Source of the DNA: JBKQHQ01 sp052148715
Lineage (GTDB): Bacteria > Pseudomonadota > Alphaproteobacteria > Rhizobiales > Xanthobacteraceae
Assembly (NCBI GenBank): GCA_052148715.1
Contig: JBKQHQ010000235.1
Span: 1 to 64,000, forward strand
DNA: 64,000 nt
Reading direction: 5' to 3'
The position numbers were made by a program, and so were the translations under genes. Below are positions 26,634-35,209 of this stretch, piece by piece. The notes beneath the pieces were generated by a model. It saw only the letters and a program-made list of their open reading frames with translations. It was not told the origin of the DNA and did not search any database. Each line of letters opens with the position of its first letter. Within the stretch, counting starts at the first letter, position 1.

Positions 26634-26951
26634 GATGCTGACTCCTATCACCGCCCCATCGGCGACCGGGTGATCGGGATCACAAGGCAACGGCGGACGC
26701 GACGGCAGGCGAAATTCGGCTCAACCTCCGCGCCGAGAGGCACAGGATCACTTCGTCAGCAGCACTGCTTGGCAACTACGCTACCCGGCGGGAGCCTCGG
26801 CTGCGGCCGAGAGTCAATGCAACGTCCGGCCGTTGACTCTCCCCCTACCCACGTCCGGACGTGCCGGGCAAAGCCGCGGTTGCGCCCGGTGGCGCGGCAG
26901 CAGCGCGATTCTTGGCTGTCGAGCAGAGAAGGCCGTGCTATCCGAAAATGC
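26634..26951. other. Intergenic, 318 bases
   Basis: I see no gene, terminator hairpin or repeat that can be supported here. Open frames on the plus strand are in poor codon context and lie opposite the end of phyR. Confidence 0.5.
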
Positions 26952-27752
26952 TCAAGCAGTTCGGCGCTCGCGGCGACGTGCCTTGCGTTCGAAAAACAAG
27001 GCTTGGCTCAACACGGCCGATACGGTGGCCGGCTGAAACGGCTTGGCGATCAAGAAGGCCGGTTCAGGGCGCTCGCCGGTGAGAAAGCGCTCGGGATAGG
27101 CGGTTATGAAAATTACCGGCACCTCGAATGTGCGCAACAGCTCGTTCACGGCGTCCAGTCCGGAGCTTCCGTCCGCCAACTGAATATCGGCTAGGATCAA
27201 GCCGGGGCGCTTGGCTTTTGCCAAGGCGATGGCCTCCGCATGCGTGCGGGCAACACCGAGGACCCGGTGGCCGAGACCTTCCACCAGCCCTTCGAGATCC
27301 ATGGCGATGAATGTTTCATCCTCGATGATCATGACGTCGGTCGCGATCTCGGCGGCGAGCTCGCGCCCCGATTCCTCCACCAGGCCGCGTACCGTGGGAA
27401 CGTCGACATCGAGCACCTTGGCGGCGTCATCCTCCGACAAGCCCTCCAAGGCGACCAGTAGGAAGGCTTGGCGAGGTTTTGGCGTAAGCTGGGCCAGGCG
27501 CTGCTCGACGGGAAGCTCGCGTCCGGGCGGTTCGGTAGCTTCGTTAATGGAAAGTGAATTCCAGATTTTGGTAAAAAGGCGATACAACGCGATACGGGTC
27601 GAGCTTCCCGCCTCTAGGATCGACGGATCTTCGACCAATGCCTCAAGCGTCGCCGCCACGTAGGCGTCCCCTGAGCTTTGGCTCCCGGTCAGCGCCCGAG
27701 CATACCGGCGGAGGTAAGGTAAATGCTGAGCAACGGCCTGCGATGTCGACAC
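26952..27752 (-). CDS. phyR: PhyR, anti-anti-sigma response regulator of the general stress response
   Basis: 266 residues. Residues 1-130 are an EcfG-like sigma domain (HLPYLRRYARALTGSQSSGDAYVAATLEAL, then LTPKPRQAFLLVALEGLSEDDAAKVL). Residues 138-255 are a receiver domain: MIIEDE, phospho-acceptor Asp189 in LILADIQLADG, FITAYPERFLTG, and Lys237. When phosphorylated, PhyR binds NepR and frees the sigma factor EcfG. GGAGGG lies 7 bases before GTG 27752, which gives the family's normal length, so an upstream ATG at 27797 is rejected. It is divergent from nepR-ecfG, as is common in Rhizobiales. No sensor kinase gene is in the window. Confidence 0.95.
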   Translation of the reverse strand: MSTSQAVAQHLPYLRRYARALTGSQSSGDAYVAATLEALVEDPSILEAGSSTRIALYRLFTKIWNSLSINEATEPPGRELPVEQRLAQLTPKPRQAFLLVALEGLSEDDAAKVLDVDVPTVRGLVEESGRELAAEIATDVMIIEDETFIAMDLEGLVEGLGHRVLGVARTHAEAIALAKAKRPGLILADIQLADGSSGLDAVNELLRTFEVPVIFITAYPERFLTGERPEPAFLIAKPFQPATVSAVLSQALFFERKARRRERRTA

Positions 27753-27848
27753 GAAAATACCCTCCCACGGAGCAGGTGGCCTACCCGAACAGTCCATAGA
27801 TAGTTATATTTACTGAACACGCTAGGCAAAAAAAAGTTGCACTAGACC

Positions 27849-27874
27849 GGAACAATTCGACGCGGCACAACGTT
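27849..27874 (+). promoter_or_regulatory. EcfG promoter of nepR-ecfG
   Basis: GGAAC at 27849-27853, 17 bases, then CGTT at 27871-27874 (extending to CGTTTTCG). This is a good match to the EcfG promoter consensus and fits the known autoregulation of nepR-ecfG operons. The leader to the NepR start is about 60 bases. Confidence 0.85.
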
Positions 27875-27942
27875 TTCGTCGGTTAAACGTACGGGGGTCC
27901 CGTGTACCTCGAATTAAGTCTGGGACCGGGCCGAGGATGCAC

Positions 27943-28146
27943 ATGAAGGACAAGAAGGTGGGGCAGTCGGTACCGATGCAGTCTGCGCTTCATCAACGAA
28001 AGGCAACAGCCAAGCTGGGACGCGACGTCCAGTCGAAAATCGGACAGCAGCTACGCGCGATGTACGATGACGTCTTGAGCCAGGGGGTGCCCGATCGTTT
28101 TGTCGAGCTATTGGATCGGCTCGATAAGCGAGACAACAAGGACTAG
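27943..28146 (+). CDS. nepR: NepR, anti-sigma factor of EcfG
   Basis: 67 residues. The conserved NepR core is visible: IGQQLRAMYDDVLSQGVPDR followed by FVELLDRLD, the two helices that wrap EcfG or PhyR. GAGG at good distance favours ATG 27943 over ATG 27937, which would add two residues. The stop is 2 bases before the ecfG start, so the two are translationally coupled, keeping the inhibitor and sigma factor in balance. Confidence 0.93.
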   Translation: MKDKKVGQSVPMQSALHQRKATAKLGRDVQSKIGQQLRAMYDDVLSQGVPDRFVELLDRLDKRDNKD

Positions 28147-28148
28147 GT

Positions 28149-28700
28149 ATGCAACTCGATAACTCCGTGCGGGACGCCGTGCTTGCCGCGGTGCCGAGTC
28201 TGCGTGCTTTCGCAATCTCGCTTTGCGGCAACGTGGACCGCGCCGACGATCTCGTCCAAGAGACGCTGTTGCGTGCCTTGGCGAATATCGAGTCGTTTCA
28301 GCCGGGGACGAACATGTCGGCGTGGCTGTTCACCATCCTTCGCAATCACTTCCGATCCGAGTACCGCAAGCGGCGCCGCGAGGTGGAGGACGGCGACGGC
28401 AGCTACGCCGAAACGCTCAAGTCGCATCCCGAGCAGAACGGCCGTGTGGAATTCGAGGAATTTCGCGTGGCGCTTGCCAAGTTGCCCGGCGATCAGCGTG
28501 AGGCGCTGATCCTCGTCGGCGCGTCCGGCTTCTCCTATGAGGAGGCGGCGCAGATTTGCGGATGCGCGGTCGGCACCATTAAGAGCCGCGTCAATCGGGC
28601 GAGAACCCGCCTGGCCGAGATTATGTCGATCGAGAGCGTCGACGATTTCGGTCCTGACCGGACGACGCGGGCCGTCCTCGCCGGTAACGACCGCGTCTGA
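28149..28700 (+). CDS. ecfG: EcfG, extracytoplasmic-function sigma factor of the general stress response
   Basis: 183 residues. The sigma-2 domain has DDLVQETLLRALANIESFQPGTN followed by MSAWLFTILRNHFRSEYRK. The sigma-4 domain has LPGDQREALILVGASGFSYE and the helix-turn-helix IKSRVNRARTRL. It directs transcription from GGAAC-N16/17-CGTT promoters under osmotic, oxidative, heat and starvation stress. Three promoter-like sites of this type are found within 3 kb. It lies directly after nepR with a 2-base gap. Confidence 0.94.
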   Translation: MQLDNSVRDAVLAAVPSLRAFAISLCGNVDRADDLVQETLLRALANIESFQPGTNMSAWLFTILRNHFRSEYRKRRREVEDGDGSYAETLKSHPEQNGRVEFEEFRVALAKLPGDQREALILVGASGFSYEEAAQICGCAVGTIKSRVNRARTRLAEIMSIESVDDFGPDRTTRAVLAGNDRV

Positions 28701-28768
28701 CGGTGCGGTGACGTAAGCGCGCGCCTCGCATTACCTTTTTCGGCGGGTGAACCGCGCGAGCTGAAGCA

Positions 28769-29425
28769 GTGGCGCTGCAAACCTACAGAGCAAAACGTCA
28801 CTTCGATGTCACGGCGGAGCCGCGCGGCAGCGAGGGCAAACAGACCGGCGGCGACGCCTATGTCATCCAAAAGCACGCCGCACGACGGCTTCACTACGAT
28901 TTTCGCCTCGAGCTTGACGGCGTGATGAAGAGCTGGGCCGTGGCGCGGGGCCCGAGCTTGGTGCCGGATGAAAAGCGGCTCGCGATTCACGTCGAGGACC
29001 ATCCGGTCGAATACAACCAATTCGAAGGCACGATCCCCGCAGGTGAATATGGCGGCGGCACGGTCATGGTCTGGGACCGCGGCCGCTGGATCCCCGACGG
29101 GGACCCTCATGTCGGTTACGAGAAGGGACATCTGACGTTTCGGCTCGAAGGCGAGAAGTTGAGCGGGCTTTGGCATCTCATCCGCATGCGCAAGCGGGTG
29201 GGCGAGCGGCGTGAATCGTGGCTGCTGATCAAAGCGGATGACGACGCGGCACGTCGACCGAACGAGCCCGACATTTTGGAAGAGAAGCCGCGCTCGGTGG
29301 CGAGCGGGCGGTCCCTGGACGAGATCTCGCGCAGCAAGGCGCCAACCAAGGCCGGATCGCGCGAGCAAGCCAAGACACCGCCGGCGAAGCGCACCCGCGA
29401 ATCGCGCGGGAGAAAAAAACCATGA
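28769..29425 (+). CDS. ligD: LigD-type 3'-phosphoesterase protein (stand-alone)
   Basis: 218 residues matching only the phosphoesterase (PE) module of LigD. The catalytic His/Asp/Arg set is visible: HAARRLHYDFRLE (His36, His42, Asp44, Arg46) and IHVEDHP (His74), then GEYGGGTVMVWDRGRW. PE removes 3' phosphate or ribonucleotide ends during non-homologous end joining. The C-terminal 40 residues are a basic Lys/Arg/Ser linker like the linker of fused LigD. The start is GTG 28769. The stop overlaps the next gene by 4 bases (ATGA), so the two are coupled. Confidence 0.9.
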   Translation: MALQTYRAKRHFDVTAEPRGSEGKQTGGDAYVIQKHAARRLHYDFRLELDGVMKSWAVARGPSLVPDEKRLAIHVEDHPVEYNQFEGTIPAGEYGGGTVMVWDRGRWIPDGDPHVGYEKGHLTFRLEGEKLSGLWHLIRMRKRVGERRESWLLIKADDDAARRPNEPDILEEKPRSVASGRSLDEISRSKAPTKAGSREQAKTPPAKRTRESRGRKKP

Positions 29426-30342
29426 CGGCGAAGAGCAAGTCTCGCGCCGCGCGGCCACCAAGGCCGGCCGCACCTTCAAACCGGATTTCTCTGACCCATC
29501 CGGATCGGATCTACTGGGAGGATGCCGGGGTCACCAAGCAGGGCTTGGCCGACTATTACACAATGGTGTGGGATTGGATCAGCCCACACATTGTCCGCCG
29601 GCCGCTGAGCCTGTTGCGCTGCCCCGAAGGCGCCGCGGCCGAGTGCTTTTTTCAGAAGCATGCCAGCGCCGGCATGAATAAGGATCGGCTGCATTTGGTG
29701 CGCGAGCCGGATGGGAGTGAGCTCATTTCCATCGACGATCTCGATGGCCTCATATCGCTGGTGCAGGCGGGCGTGCTCGAGATTCACACGCGCGGCACCA
29801 CCATCGACAGCCTGGAGACCTGTGATCGAGTGGTGTTCGATCTCGATCCGGGTCCCGGAACCGGCTGGGAGGACATCATCAGAGCAGCGCGCGAGGTGCA
29901 TCGACGCCTGAGCGACCTTAACTTGGTTGCGTTTCTGAAGACGTCGGGTGGAAAGGGTCTGCACGTGGTCCTGCCGGTCCGGCCGACGCCGTGGAATGAA
30001 GCCAAGGATTTCGCGCGTGCGACTGCCGAGGGCATGGCCCGTGACGAACCGGAACGCTACACGGCGAATCTGAAAAAGGATGCGCGCCGTAACCGCATCT
30101 TCGTCGACTATCTGCGCAATACCCGCGAGGCCACGGCAGTGGCTCCGTACTCGACAAGAGCGCGACCGGGCGCACCGGTCTCAACACCGGTCACATGGGA
30201 TGAATTGCACTCCGTATCGGCTGCTGGTCTGTACACGGTGCTCAATCTACAACAGCGACTGACGCGCCTGCTTAAAGACCCGTGGGCCGGTATCGACAAG
30301 CTCGGACAGCACCTGCCCAGCAATAAGCCGCGGCAGGGATAG
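29422..30342 (+). CDS. ligD: LigD-type polymerase domain protein (stand-alone)
   Basis: 306 residues covering the primase-polymerase (POL) module. Seen are ISLTHPDRIYWEDAGVTKQGLADYY, the catalytic carboxylates VFDLDPG (Asp140, Asp142), SGGKGLHVVLPV, and DYLRNTREATAVAPYSTRARPGAPVSTP. It adds nucleotides, preferably ribonucleotides, at DNA ends. In usual Rhizobiales LigD one chain carries PE, ligase and POL. Here the PE gene and this gene are separate and no ATP-dependent ligase domain lies between or beside them. A ligase such as LigC and Ku must be encoded elsewhere. Confidence 0.9.
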   Translation: MTAKSKSRAARPPRPAAPSNRISLTHPDRIYWEDAGVTKQGLADYYTMVWDWISPHIVRRPLSLLRCPEGAAAECFFQKHASAGMNKDRLHLVREPDGSELISIDDLDGLISLVQAGVLEIHTRGTTIDSLETCDRVVFDLDPGPGTGWEDIIRAAREVHRRLSDLNLVAFLKTSGGKGLHVVLPVRPTPWNEAKDFARATAEGMARDEPERYTANLKKDARRNRIFVDYLRNTREATAVAPYSTRARPGAPVSTPVTWDELHSVSAAGLYTVLNLQQRLTRLLKDPWAGIDKLGQHLPSNKPRQG

Positions 30343-30742
30343 CCTCTCGGCGAAAGCTTTCTACGCCACGGGTCCTGTCATAAGGAATCGCCGGCACCCT
30401 GAACTTGGTTGCACGCGTCACACGGGTGCACGCCTTGCAACGAATCGGGAATGCGCGGGCTGAAACAAGCTCCGTCGGCGCCCGCCCTGGGTACCTCTGT
30501 CGAACGGTCGTCACGCTTGGCTTCGATGCGGCATGTGAGCGGCGCGGTGCCCTGGTGAGGATTGCCTACGCGTGCCGCGTCACCGCTGTTGCATAGCGGC
30601 AACTAGATCCAAGAATCAGCGTTAGCCCCACAAACCGTCGTTGATAGTTAATTCTGCCTTTGCCACGGTCGCGGCGCGTCCGTTCGGCGCGGCTGCTGCA
30701 TCTTTGCTGCGACCGTAGTGCGAGTTGAGGGAGAGGGTGTGC
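30343..30742. other. Intergenic, 400 bases
   Basis: No gene or clear terminator seen. The end holds GAGAGGG, the ribosome binding site of the RlpA gene. Confidence 0.5.
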
Positions 30743-31432
30743 ATGTCGAGGTTGCGCGCCATGACCGCTGTTGCGGCCTTGTCGCTCGTCGCCGCGTGCA
30801 ATGAAACCTACGTCGCGCACAACACCACACAGGCGTCGAAGACCGCGCCGATCCAAACCGCGCAAGAATGGCAGCCGAGCCCGTGGATGCAAGTGATGCA
30901 GCGCTTCGGAGCGCTCAAGCCGGCTGGTAGCGTCGAGGCGCGCCTGGAAAGGCGCTTGCGAGAAATCGCTCAAGCGCGTGCGCCGGCACCGAACGGGCAG
31001 CTCTCGCGAGGTCTGAATGAGGTGGCGTCGGTCGACGGCGACCTGCGGCTCGAATCCATAGACACCAAGTCCGTAGATCCCAAGAGCGCTCTACGCCCGC
31101 TGCAAGACAGCCTGATCGGACGAGAGGCGCGCAAGCTTGGATCAAAACTGACGCGCGTGTTCGCCGGTCCGGCTTCTTTCTATTCGCTGCCGGGAAAGGT
31201 GGCGAGCGGCGGCCAGTTCGTTCCTGAGGGCATGACGGCGGCACACCGAACGCTGCCGTTCGGCACGAAGTTGCGCGTTACCGATCCGAAGAGCGGCCGC
31301 AGCGTCGTCGTTGTCGTCAACGATCGCGGACCTTTCATCAGCGGCCGTGTCCTCGATCTGTCGCTTGGTGCCGCGCGCGCGCTCGGAATGACCAGCCGCG
31401 GTGTCATTCAAGTTCGGGCCGAGGTGATTTAG
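30743..31432 (+). CDS. RlpA-like septal ring lipoprotein
   Basis: 229 residues. The signal peptide ends in the lipobox SLVAAC, so it is lipid-anchored, probably to the outer membrane. The C-terminal third is a double-psi beta-barrel of the RlpA type: ASFYS, GMTAAHRTLPFGTKLRV, VVNDRGPFISGRVLDLS. The Asp in NDRGPF and the His in AAH are the catalytic pair in lytic transglycosylase RlpA proteins. About 100 residues of low-complexity linker separate lipid anchor and barrel. No SPOR domain is present. ATG 30743 has GAGAGGG upstream. A second, different RlpA-like protein is encoded 2.7 kb downstream. Confidence 0.85.
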   Translation: MSRLRAMTAVAALSLVAACNETYVAHNTTQASKTAPIQTAQEWQPSPWMQVMQRFGALKPAGSVEARLERRLREIAQARAPAPNGQLSRGLNEVASVDGDLRLESIDTKSVDPKSALRPLQDSLIGREARKLGSKLTRVFAGPASFYSLPGKVASGGQFVPEGMTAAHRTLPFGTKLRVTDPKSGRSVVVVVNDRGPFISGRVLDLSLGAARALGMTSRGVIQVRAEVI

Positions 31433-31548
31433 CTCGCTCTCTTCGGCTTGTGCCGAATGCATTGACCTTCGCGCTGTTCGCCAAGCTTAGGCCAGGCGTC
31501 GCGCCCCCTTCCCCCACGTTTCGACGCGCCGTTGTCTCGCCAGCTACA

Positions 31549-31647
31549 GCATGATCCCGAAAAGTGGGTCCCGGTTTTCGGAAAAGATCGTGCTCCAACA
31601 ATAAGATAGAGCGCGATGACGACTCGAAGAAAAGTCATCGTGCTCTA
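31549..31647. repeat. Dispersed repeat with two hairpins
   Basis: The first half (31549-31593) starts GCATGATC and ends GATCGTGC and contains the stem CCGAAAA / TTTTCGG. The second half is a 14-base stem with one mismatch (31607-31620 pairing with 31634-31647). This matches the Rhizobiales palindromic element with the core CCCGAAAAGTGGG. It lies between the RlpA gene and the carboxymuconolactone-decarboxylase-like gene and could act as a terminator or mRNA end. Confidence 0.75.
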
Positions 31648-31665
31648 GAGCCTGAGGATAAAAAG

Positions 31666-32253
31666 ATGCCCAAGCGGCCGCAGCCACGCCTGACAGATGT
31701 CGCCGACAGCGAGATGACCGCGCGTCAACGTGAACTGCGTGACGCCATCTTCGCCGGCCCGCGCGGCAAGAGCTCGCTTACAGGTCCGTTCGCCATTTGG
31801 CTGCATGCGCCGGAGTTCGGCGAACTCGCTCAAAAGCTCGGTGCCTATTGTCGATTTCACACCGCCCTGCCGCCGCGCTTGTCGGAATTCGCAATCTTGG
31901 TCACGGCCAGTCTTTGGCGCGCCCAATATGAGTGGTTTGCCCATGCGCCGATCGCGCAGGATGCGGGGGTCGAGCCGCAAACCATCCGTGCTCTGCGCGC
32001 CGGCCGCCGTCCGAAGGCGGCGCCCGCCGATGAGCTTGCGCTCTACGATTTCATCAAGGAACTCTACCGCACCAAGCGGGTGAGCGAACGGACATTTGGC
32101 AACGTCAGCGCCCTTCTTGGTGACGCGGCAATGGTCGAATTCGTCGGTGTGCTCGGATACTACGCCCTCATTTCCATGACGCTGAACGTGTTCTTGAGCC
32201 CAATCCCGGCAGAGGAGCCGGTGCCGTTTGCGGAAGCTTCGGATCGTATTTGA
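31666..32253 (+). CDS. Carboxymuconolactone decarboxylase family protein
   Basis: 195 residues of the CMD/AhpD-like fold: MTARQRELRDAIFAGPRGK, WLHAPEFGELAQKLGAYCRFH, LPPRLSEFAILVTASLWRAQYEW. The single Cys (GAYCRF) is not in the CxxC of AhpD peroxidases, so a peroxidase role is unlikely. It is closer to the stand-alone CMD proteins of unknown activity. GAGG 8 bases before ATG 31666 supports this start. The dispersed repeat lies immediately upstream. Confidence 0.82.
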   Translation: MPKRPQPRLTDVADSEMTARQRELRDAIFAGPRGKSSLTGPFAIWLHAPEFGELAQKLGAYCRFHTALPPRLSEFAILVTASLWRAQYEWFAHAPIAQDAGVEPQTIRALRAGRRPKAAPADELALYDFIKELYRTKRVSERTFGNVSALLGDAAMVEFVGVLGYYALISMTLNVFLSPIPAEEPVPFAEASDRI

Positions 32254-32343
32254 TCGCCGCCAGAAAAGCGCAGGCAGTCTTTTCAGCCGGAAGCGCGGCA
32301 AAAATCGAACGGGCTCGATGTGTACGACGGAACCGAAGCCGCG

Positions 32344-33276
32344 TCAGGCGACGCGGGGCACCGTCGGCGAGGCCGTCCCATCCGGTCCGGCGGTCGCCGG
32401 CCGCGGCGGCGCCTTGTTCAAGCGCTGACGCAACAGGGCGAGGAACCGTTCCTTTGGCATCGGCGGAGCGATCAGCACGCCTTGGCCGAAATCGCACCCC
32501 ATGATCAGCAAGGCCTGCAGGTCTGCAGGATTCTCGACGCCCTCGGCAACCGCCGCGCTTCCGAAGCGGTGCGCGAGATCGATCGCGGTTTGACAAATCG
32601 CGGCGTTGCTCGCCTCGCTCGCGCAGTTGGTGACGAAGCTGTGGTCAACCTTGAGCTCCGCAAAGGGCAGCTCGCGCATGCGGGAGAACGAGGAAAATCC
32701 AGCACCGAAATCATCGATCGCCATGGTAATGCCGCTGCACCGGAACTGCCGGGCGATCTCCTGGGCAAGCTTCATATCGCGCACGATCTGATCCTCGGTC
32801 ACTTCCAGGATCAGTCCTGGCCAATGCTCGGCGCTCGGCCGGTGCTCGCGAACGAGTTGCGGAATGGGCAATTTGAGCAGCACATTGACGGGCACGTTGA
32901 TGGCAAGATGCAGGTTGAACCCGGCGTCGTTGAAGGTCGACCAATTGCGCAGCGTCGCCAACAGCGCGTGCTCGGTGAGCCGCACGAGGCTGTCCTCTTC
33001 AACGGAAGGCAGGAAGCTCGCGGGCAACAAGATGCCCAGCGCCGGATGCCGGATGCGGGCCAAAGCTTCGGCACCGGCGAGGCACTTGCGCTTCAAGTCG
33101 ATCTTCGGCTGATACCAGATCTCGAGCCAATCATTACGCAACGCCTCATCGATCTCGATGCGAGGCAGGTTCGCGCCGCTCATCGACTTCACGAGAGACC
33201 GCCGCTCGTCCTCGTCGAGATGCTCTATTGGCCCGGACCACCGCCGGGCCTCCTCGGTCGTGTCCCGGCGTGTCAT
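32344..33276 (-). CDS. EAL-domain cyclic-di-GMP phosphodiesterase
   Basis: About 310 residues with the chosen start. EAL hallmarks are present: WYQPKIDL, AGAEALARIRHP, the Asn in LAINVP, LEVTEDQI, IDDFGAGFSSFSR, KVDHSFV, and AVAEGVENPADL. All metal-binding and catalytic residues appear intact, so it should hydrolyse c-di-GMP. No GGDEF or receiver domain is visible; the 60 residues before the EAL domain (ERRSLVKSMSGANLPRIEID) are a helical lead-in seen in related Rhizobiales proteins that usually carry a larger N-terminal domain. The start is uncertain; an earlier frame reaches 33465. Confidence 0.85.
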   Translation of the reverse strand: MTRRDTTEEARRWSGPIEHLDEDERRSLVKSMSGANLPRIEIDEALRNDWLEIWYQPKIDLKRKCLAGAEALARIRHPALGILLPASFLPSVEEDSLVRLTEHALLATLRNWSTFNDAGFNLHLAINVPVNVLLKLPIPQLVREHRPSAEHWPGLILEVTEDQIVRDMKLAQEIARQFRCSGITMAIDDFGAGFSSFSRMRELPFAELKVDHSFVTNCASEASNAAICQTAIDLAHRFGSAAVAEGVENPADLQALLIMGCDFGQGVLIAPPMPKERFLALLRQRLNKAPPRPATAGPDGTASPTVPRVA

Positions 33277-33587
33277 CAGGCCCTCAAGGACGTGTTGCAG
33301 TCCTTTTAGGTATAGGGTGGGTGTCCTTAACCAATGGTTTTGCGCCCGCTGCTTTCCGGGTAATCGACCGCCCGGACAGACACTCGTGATCCCAAGTAAC
33401 GGCCCAAGGTGGGCATCGCGCGACCATCTTCGCGAAGATTTGCTCAATTGCTCGACGACCGACAACGCAACGCGCTCATGTCCCGGCGTTATCGTTAATC
33501 GTTGGTTGCAATGAGCCCGGTGACCGCCCCATTGATGAACTGCTTTTAATGCTGCCCCGCCGCAATTATGCTAATTTAATTAAGTCC
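33277..33587. other. Intergenic, 311 bases
   Basis: It may contain the true start of the EAL protein: its frame stays open to 33465, but that stretch does not resemble a receiver domain. Nothing else can be supported. Confidence 0.4.
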
Positions 33588-33995
33588 ATGTCCGACGAAC
33601 ACAAGGTCTCCTCCGATGCTTCGGAAGCCGCCGATCAAGGCGGCCGCGTGGTGCTGCTACGACCGCGCAAGGGCTCGCGCGGCAGCACGGCGCGGCGCCT
33701 GTCCGCTATCGATCCGCAAAACGATCCCGCTTGGTTGCGCGAGCAGCGACCGGATGACGAGCCGCACCCCGATCAAGCGGGCGGGCTCGAGCCGGGGGAC
33801 GGCAAAGAGGACGACGCTGCCGATAACCGATTTCGCATGCTGTCGAATATCATCGGCGTGGCTCTCATCGCGATCCTGATCGGGACCGGCGTTTGGCTGG
33901 CGCACGCGATTGCCGACATGCGCAAGATGCAAGACTGTGTCCTCTCAGGGCGCCGCAACTGCGCTCCTATTGAGCTTCCCGCGTCCAGTCGCTGA
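33588..33995 (+). CDS. Small single-span membrane protein
   Basis: 135 residues. A polar, Arg/Asp-rich N-terminal half is followed by one membrane segment (MLSNIIGVALIAILIGTGVWLAHAI). A short C-terminal tail has two Cys (MQDCVLSGRRNCAPIEL). This shape, with the C-terminal DC-x5-NC pattern, recurs in small conserved proteins of Bradyrhizobium-type genomes, and a disulphide in the periplasm is likely. The function is unknown. ATG 33588 is the start that removes an unlikely N-terminal extension. Confidence 0.6.
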   Translation: MSDEHKVSSDASEAADQGGRVVLLRPRKGSRGSTARRLSAIDPQNDPAWLREQRPDDEPHPDQAGGLEPGDGKEDDAADNRFRMLSNIIGVALIAILIGTGVWLAHAIADMRKMQDCVLSGRRNCAPIELPASSR

Positions 33996-34147
33996 GAACG
34001 GGTCGTTTGCTGGCCGCTGCTTGGCAATGTCGATCGGCTGCGACGCCTTGATGCGGGTCGATACGTGCCTTGGCCGGAGCCGGAGATGAACTCCAGACCC
34101 GGCCAAGACGGAGCTAGATTTTCACAAGATGCAGAACGGCCGAACCG

Positions 34148-34693
34148 TCAGGCGCTGCGACCAACGACCGCGAGCGTGACCGGCGCGAGACCGTCGAAGC
34201 CCAAGGCATGAGCCCCCGCCGGGGTGAGATCAATCACCCGGCCGTGGACGAAGGGCCCACGGTCGTTGATTCGCACCACGACCGAACGGCCGTTGTGCTG
34301 GTTGGTCACGCGGACCAAGGTGCCAAAGGGCAGCGAACGATGTGCCGCCGTCAGGCCGGACGGGGTAGCCCGCTGGCCATTGGCCGTGCGCTCACCCGAG
34401 TAGGCGTAAACCGAGGCGATGCCCGATTGTCCTGAACCGGACGGCCCCGACTCGACGGTCGGGTGGTGCCGCGCGTAATGGCGCTGGTGGCTGCGCGCGT
34501 AATGGCGATGAAGGCCACGCACATGCCGGTAAAGGCCCCGCCCCGGATGCCGGTCGCGGATATGCCCGAAGTGGCGGTGGTGGATTTGCGAAGAATCCTC
34601 CTGATGCTTGTGCATTCTTACCGTAGCACCAGCGACTCCAGTACTCGTTGCTATAAGAAGGGCTGATGCAAGTACAGTGATGGCTTTTTTCAA
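34148..34693 (-). CDS. RlpA-like double-psi beta-barrel protein with His-rich linker
   Basis: 181 residues. The start is TTG 34693, set by an excellent ribosome binding site (AAGGAGATATACA directly upstream). Residues 1-25 are a signal peptide (KKAITVLASALLIATST). Residues about 30-80 are very rich in His and Arg (HHRHFGHIRDRH, RHYARSHQRHYARHH), suggesting metal or acidic-polymer binding. The barrel follows: ASVYAYSGERTANGQ, GLTAAHRSLPFGTLVRVTN, VVRINDRGPFVHGRVIDLTPAG. It is a periplasmic cell-wall protein, possibly a lytic transglycosylase. The nearby RlpA lipoprotein lacks the His-rich stretch. Confidence 0.85.
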   Translation of the reverse strand: MKKAITVLASALLIATSTGVAGATVRMHKHQEDSSQIHHRHFGHIRDRHPGRGLYRHVRGLHRHYARSHQRHYARHHPTVESGPSGSGQSGIASVYAYSGERTANGQRATPSGLTAAHRSLPFGTLVRVTNQHNGRSVVVRINDRGPFVHGRVIDLTPAGAHALGFDGLAPVTLAVVGRSA

Positions 34694-35209
34694 TGTATAT
34701 CTCCTTTTTATGTTGGTTTTGCCACATACTGTGACGTATCGCGGGGTTAACCGCGGGGCGCCTCCGTCGTCGATATTCGTGGCACGAATAGGGCAATGCT
34801 GTGAAATTACTAAGCTTGATCGGAACATTTCCTGAAACAATCTGTAACAATACAACCGATGGCTTCGGGAAATCATTCCTTGCGTGAATTCCCCGTGGCT
34901 TTGAAGGCTCTGCCCTCGTTGGCTTTTTTCGCGCCGCAGCATGCCAACTACCGGTTTCACTCTACCGGATGATCACCTTCGGCCGGGGATGCGAGGCTCG
35001 CACAGAGGTGATTGCGCGTGATCCGGGCAGGTCGGCCGCGGCCATCCCCGCGTGCGGCGGTTCCCGTCGCACGCGCCATTGAACTCGCCCGCCCTCTTCG
35101 CTATACGGGCGTTCGACTTCACGCCTTGGGGTGCCGGGCCTGGGGCGATGGCGGCCGAGCGATAGGCCGACGACTCTGCCGAAAAAATCGTGGGTTCAGA
35201 GATTTACCG
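34694..35209. other. Intergenic, 516 bases between divergent genes
   Basis: The left part is AT-richer and holds the leader and ribosome binding site of the His-rich RlpA gene; promoters for both directions should be here, but I cannot fix them. No EcfG-type motif was found. A plus-strand frame from 35012 runs into acpXL but has no start signal of its own. Confidence 0.5.

Noticed and set aside
26670..27194. Plus-strand frame of 174 codons between the stress protein gene and phyR
   Set aside because: It is antisense to the end of phyR and has no start signal or family pattern.
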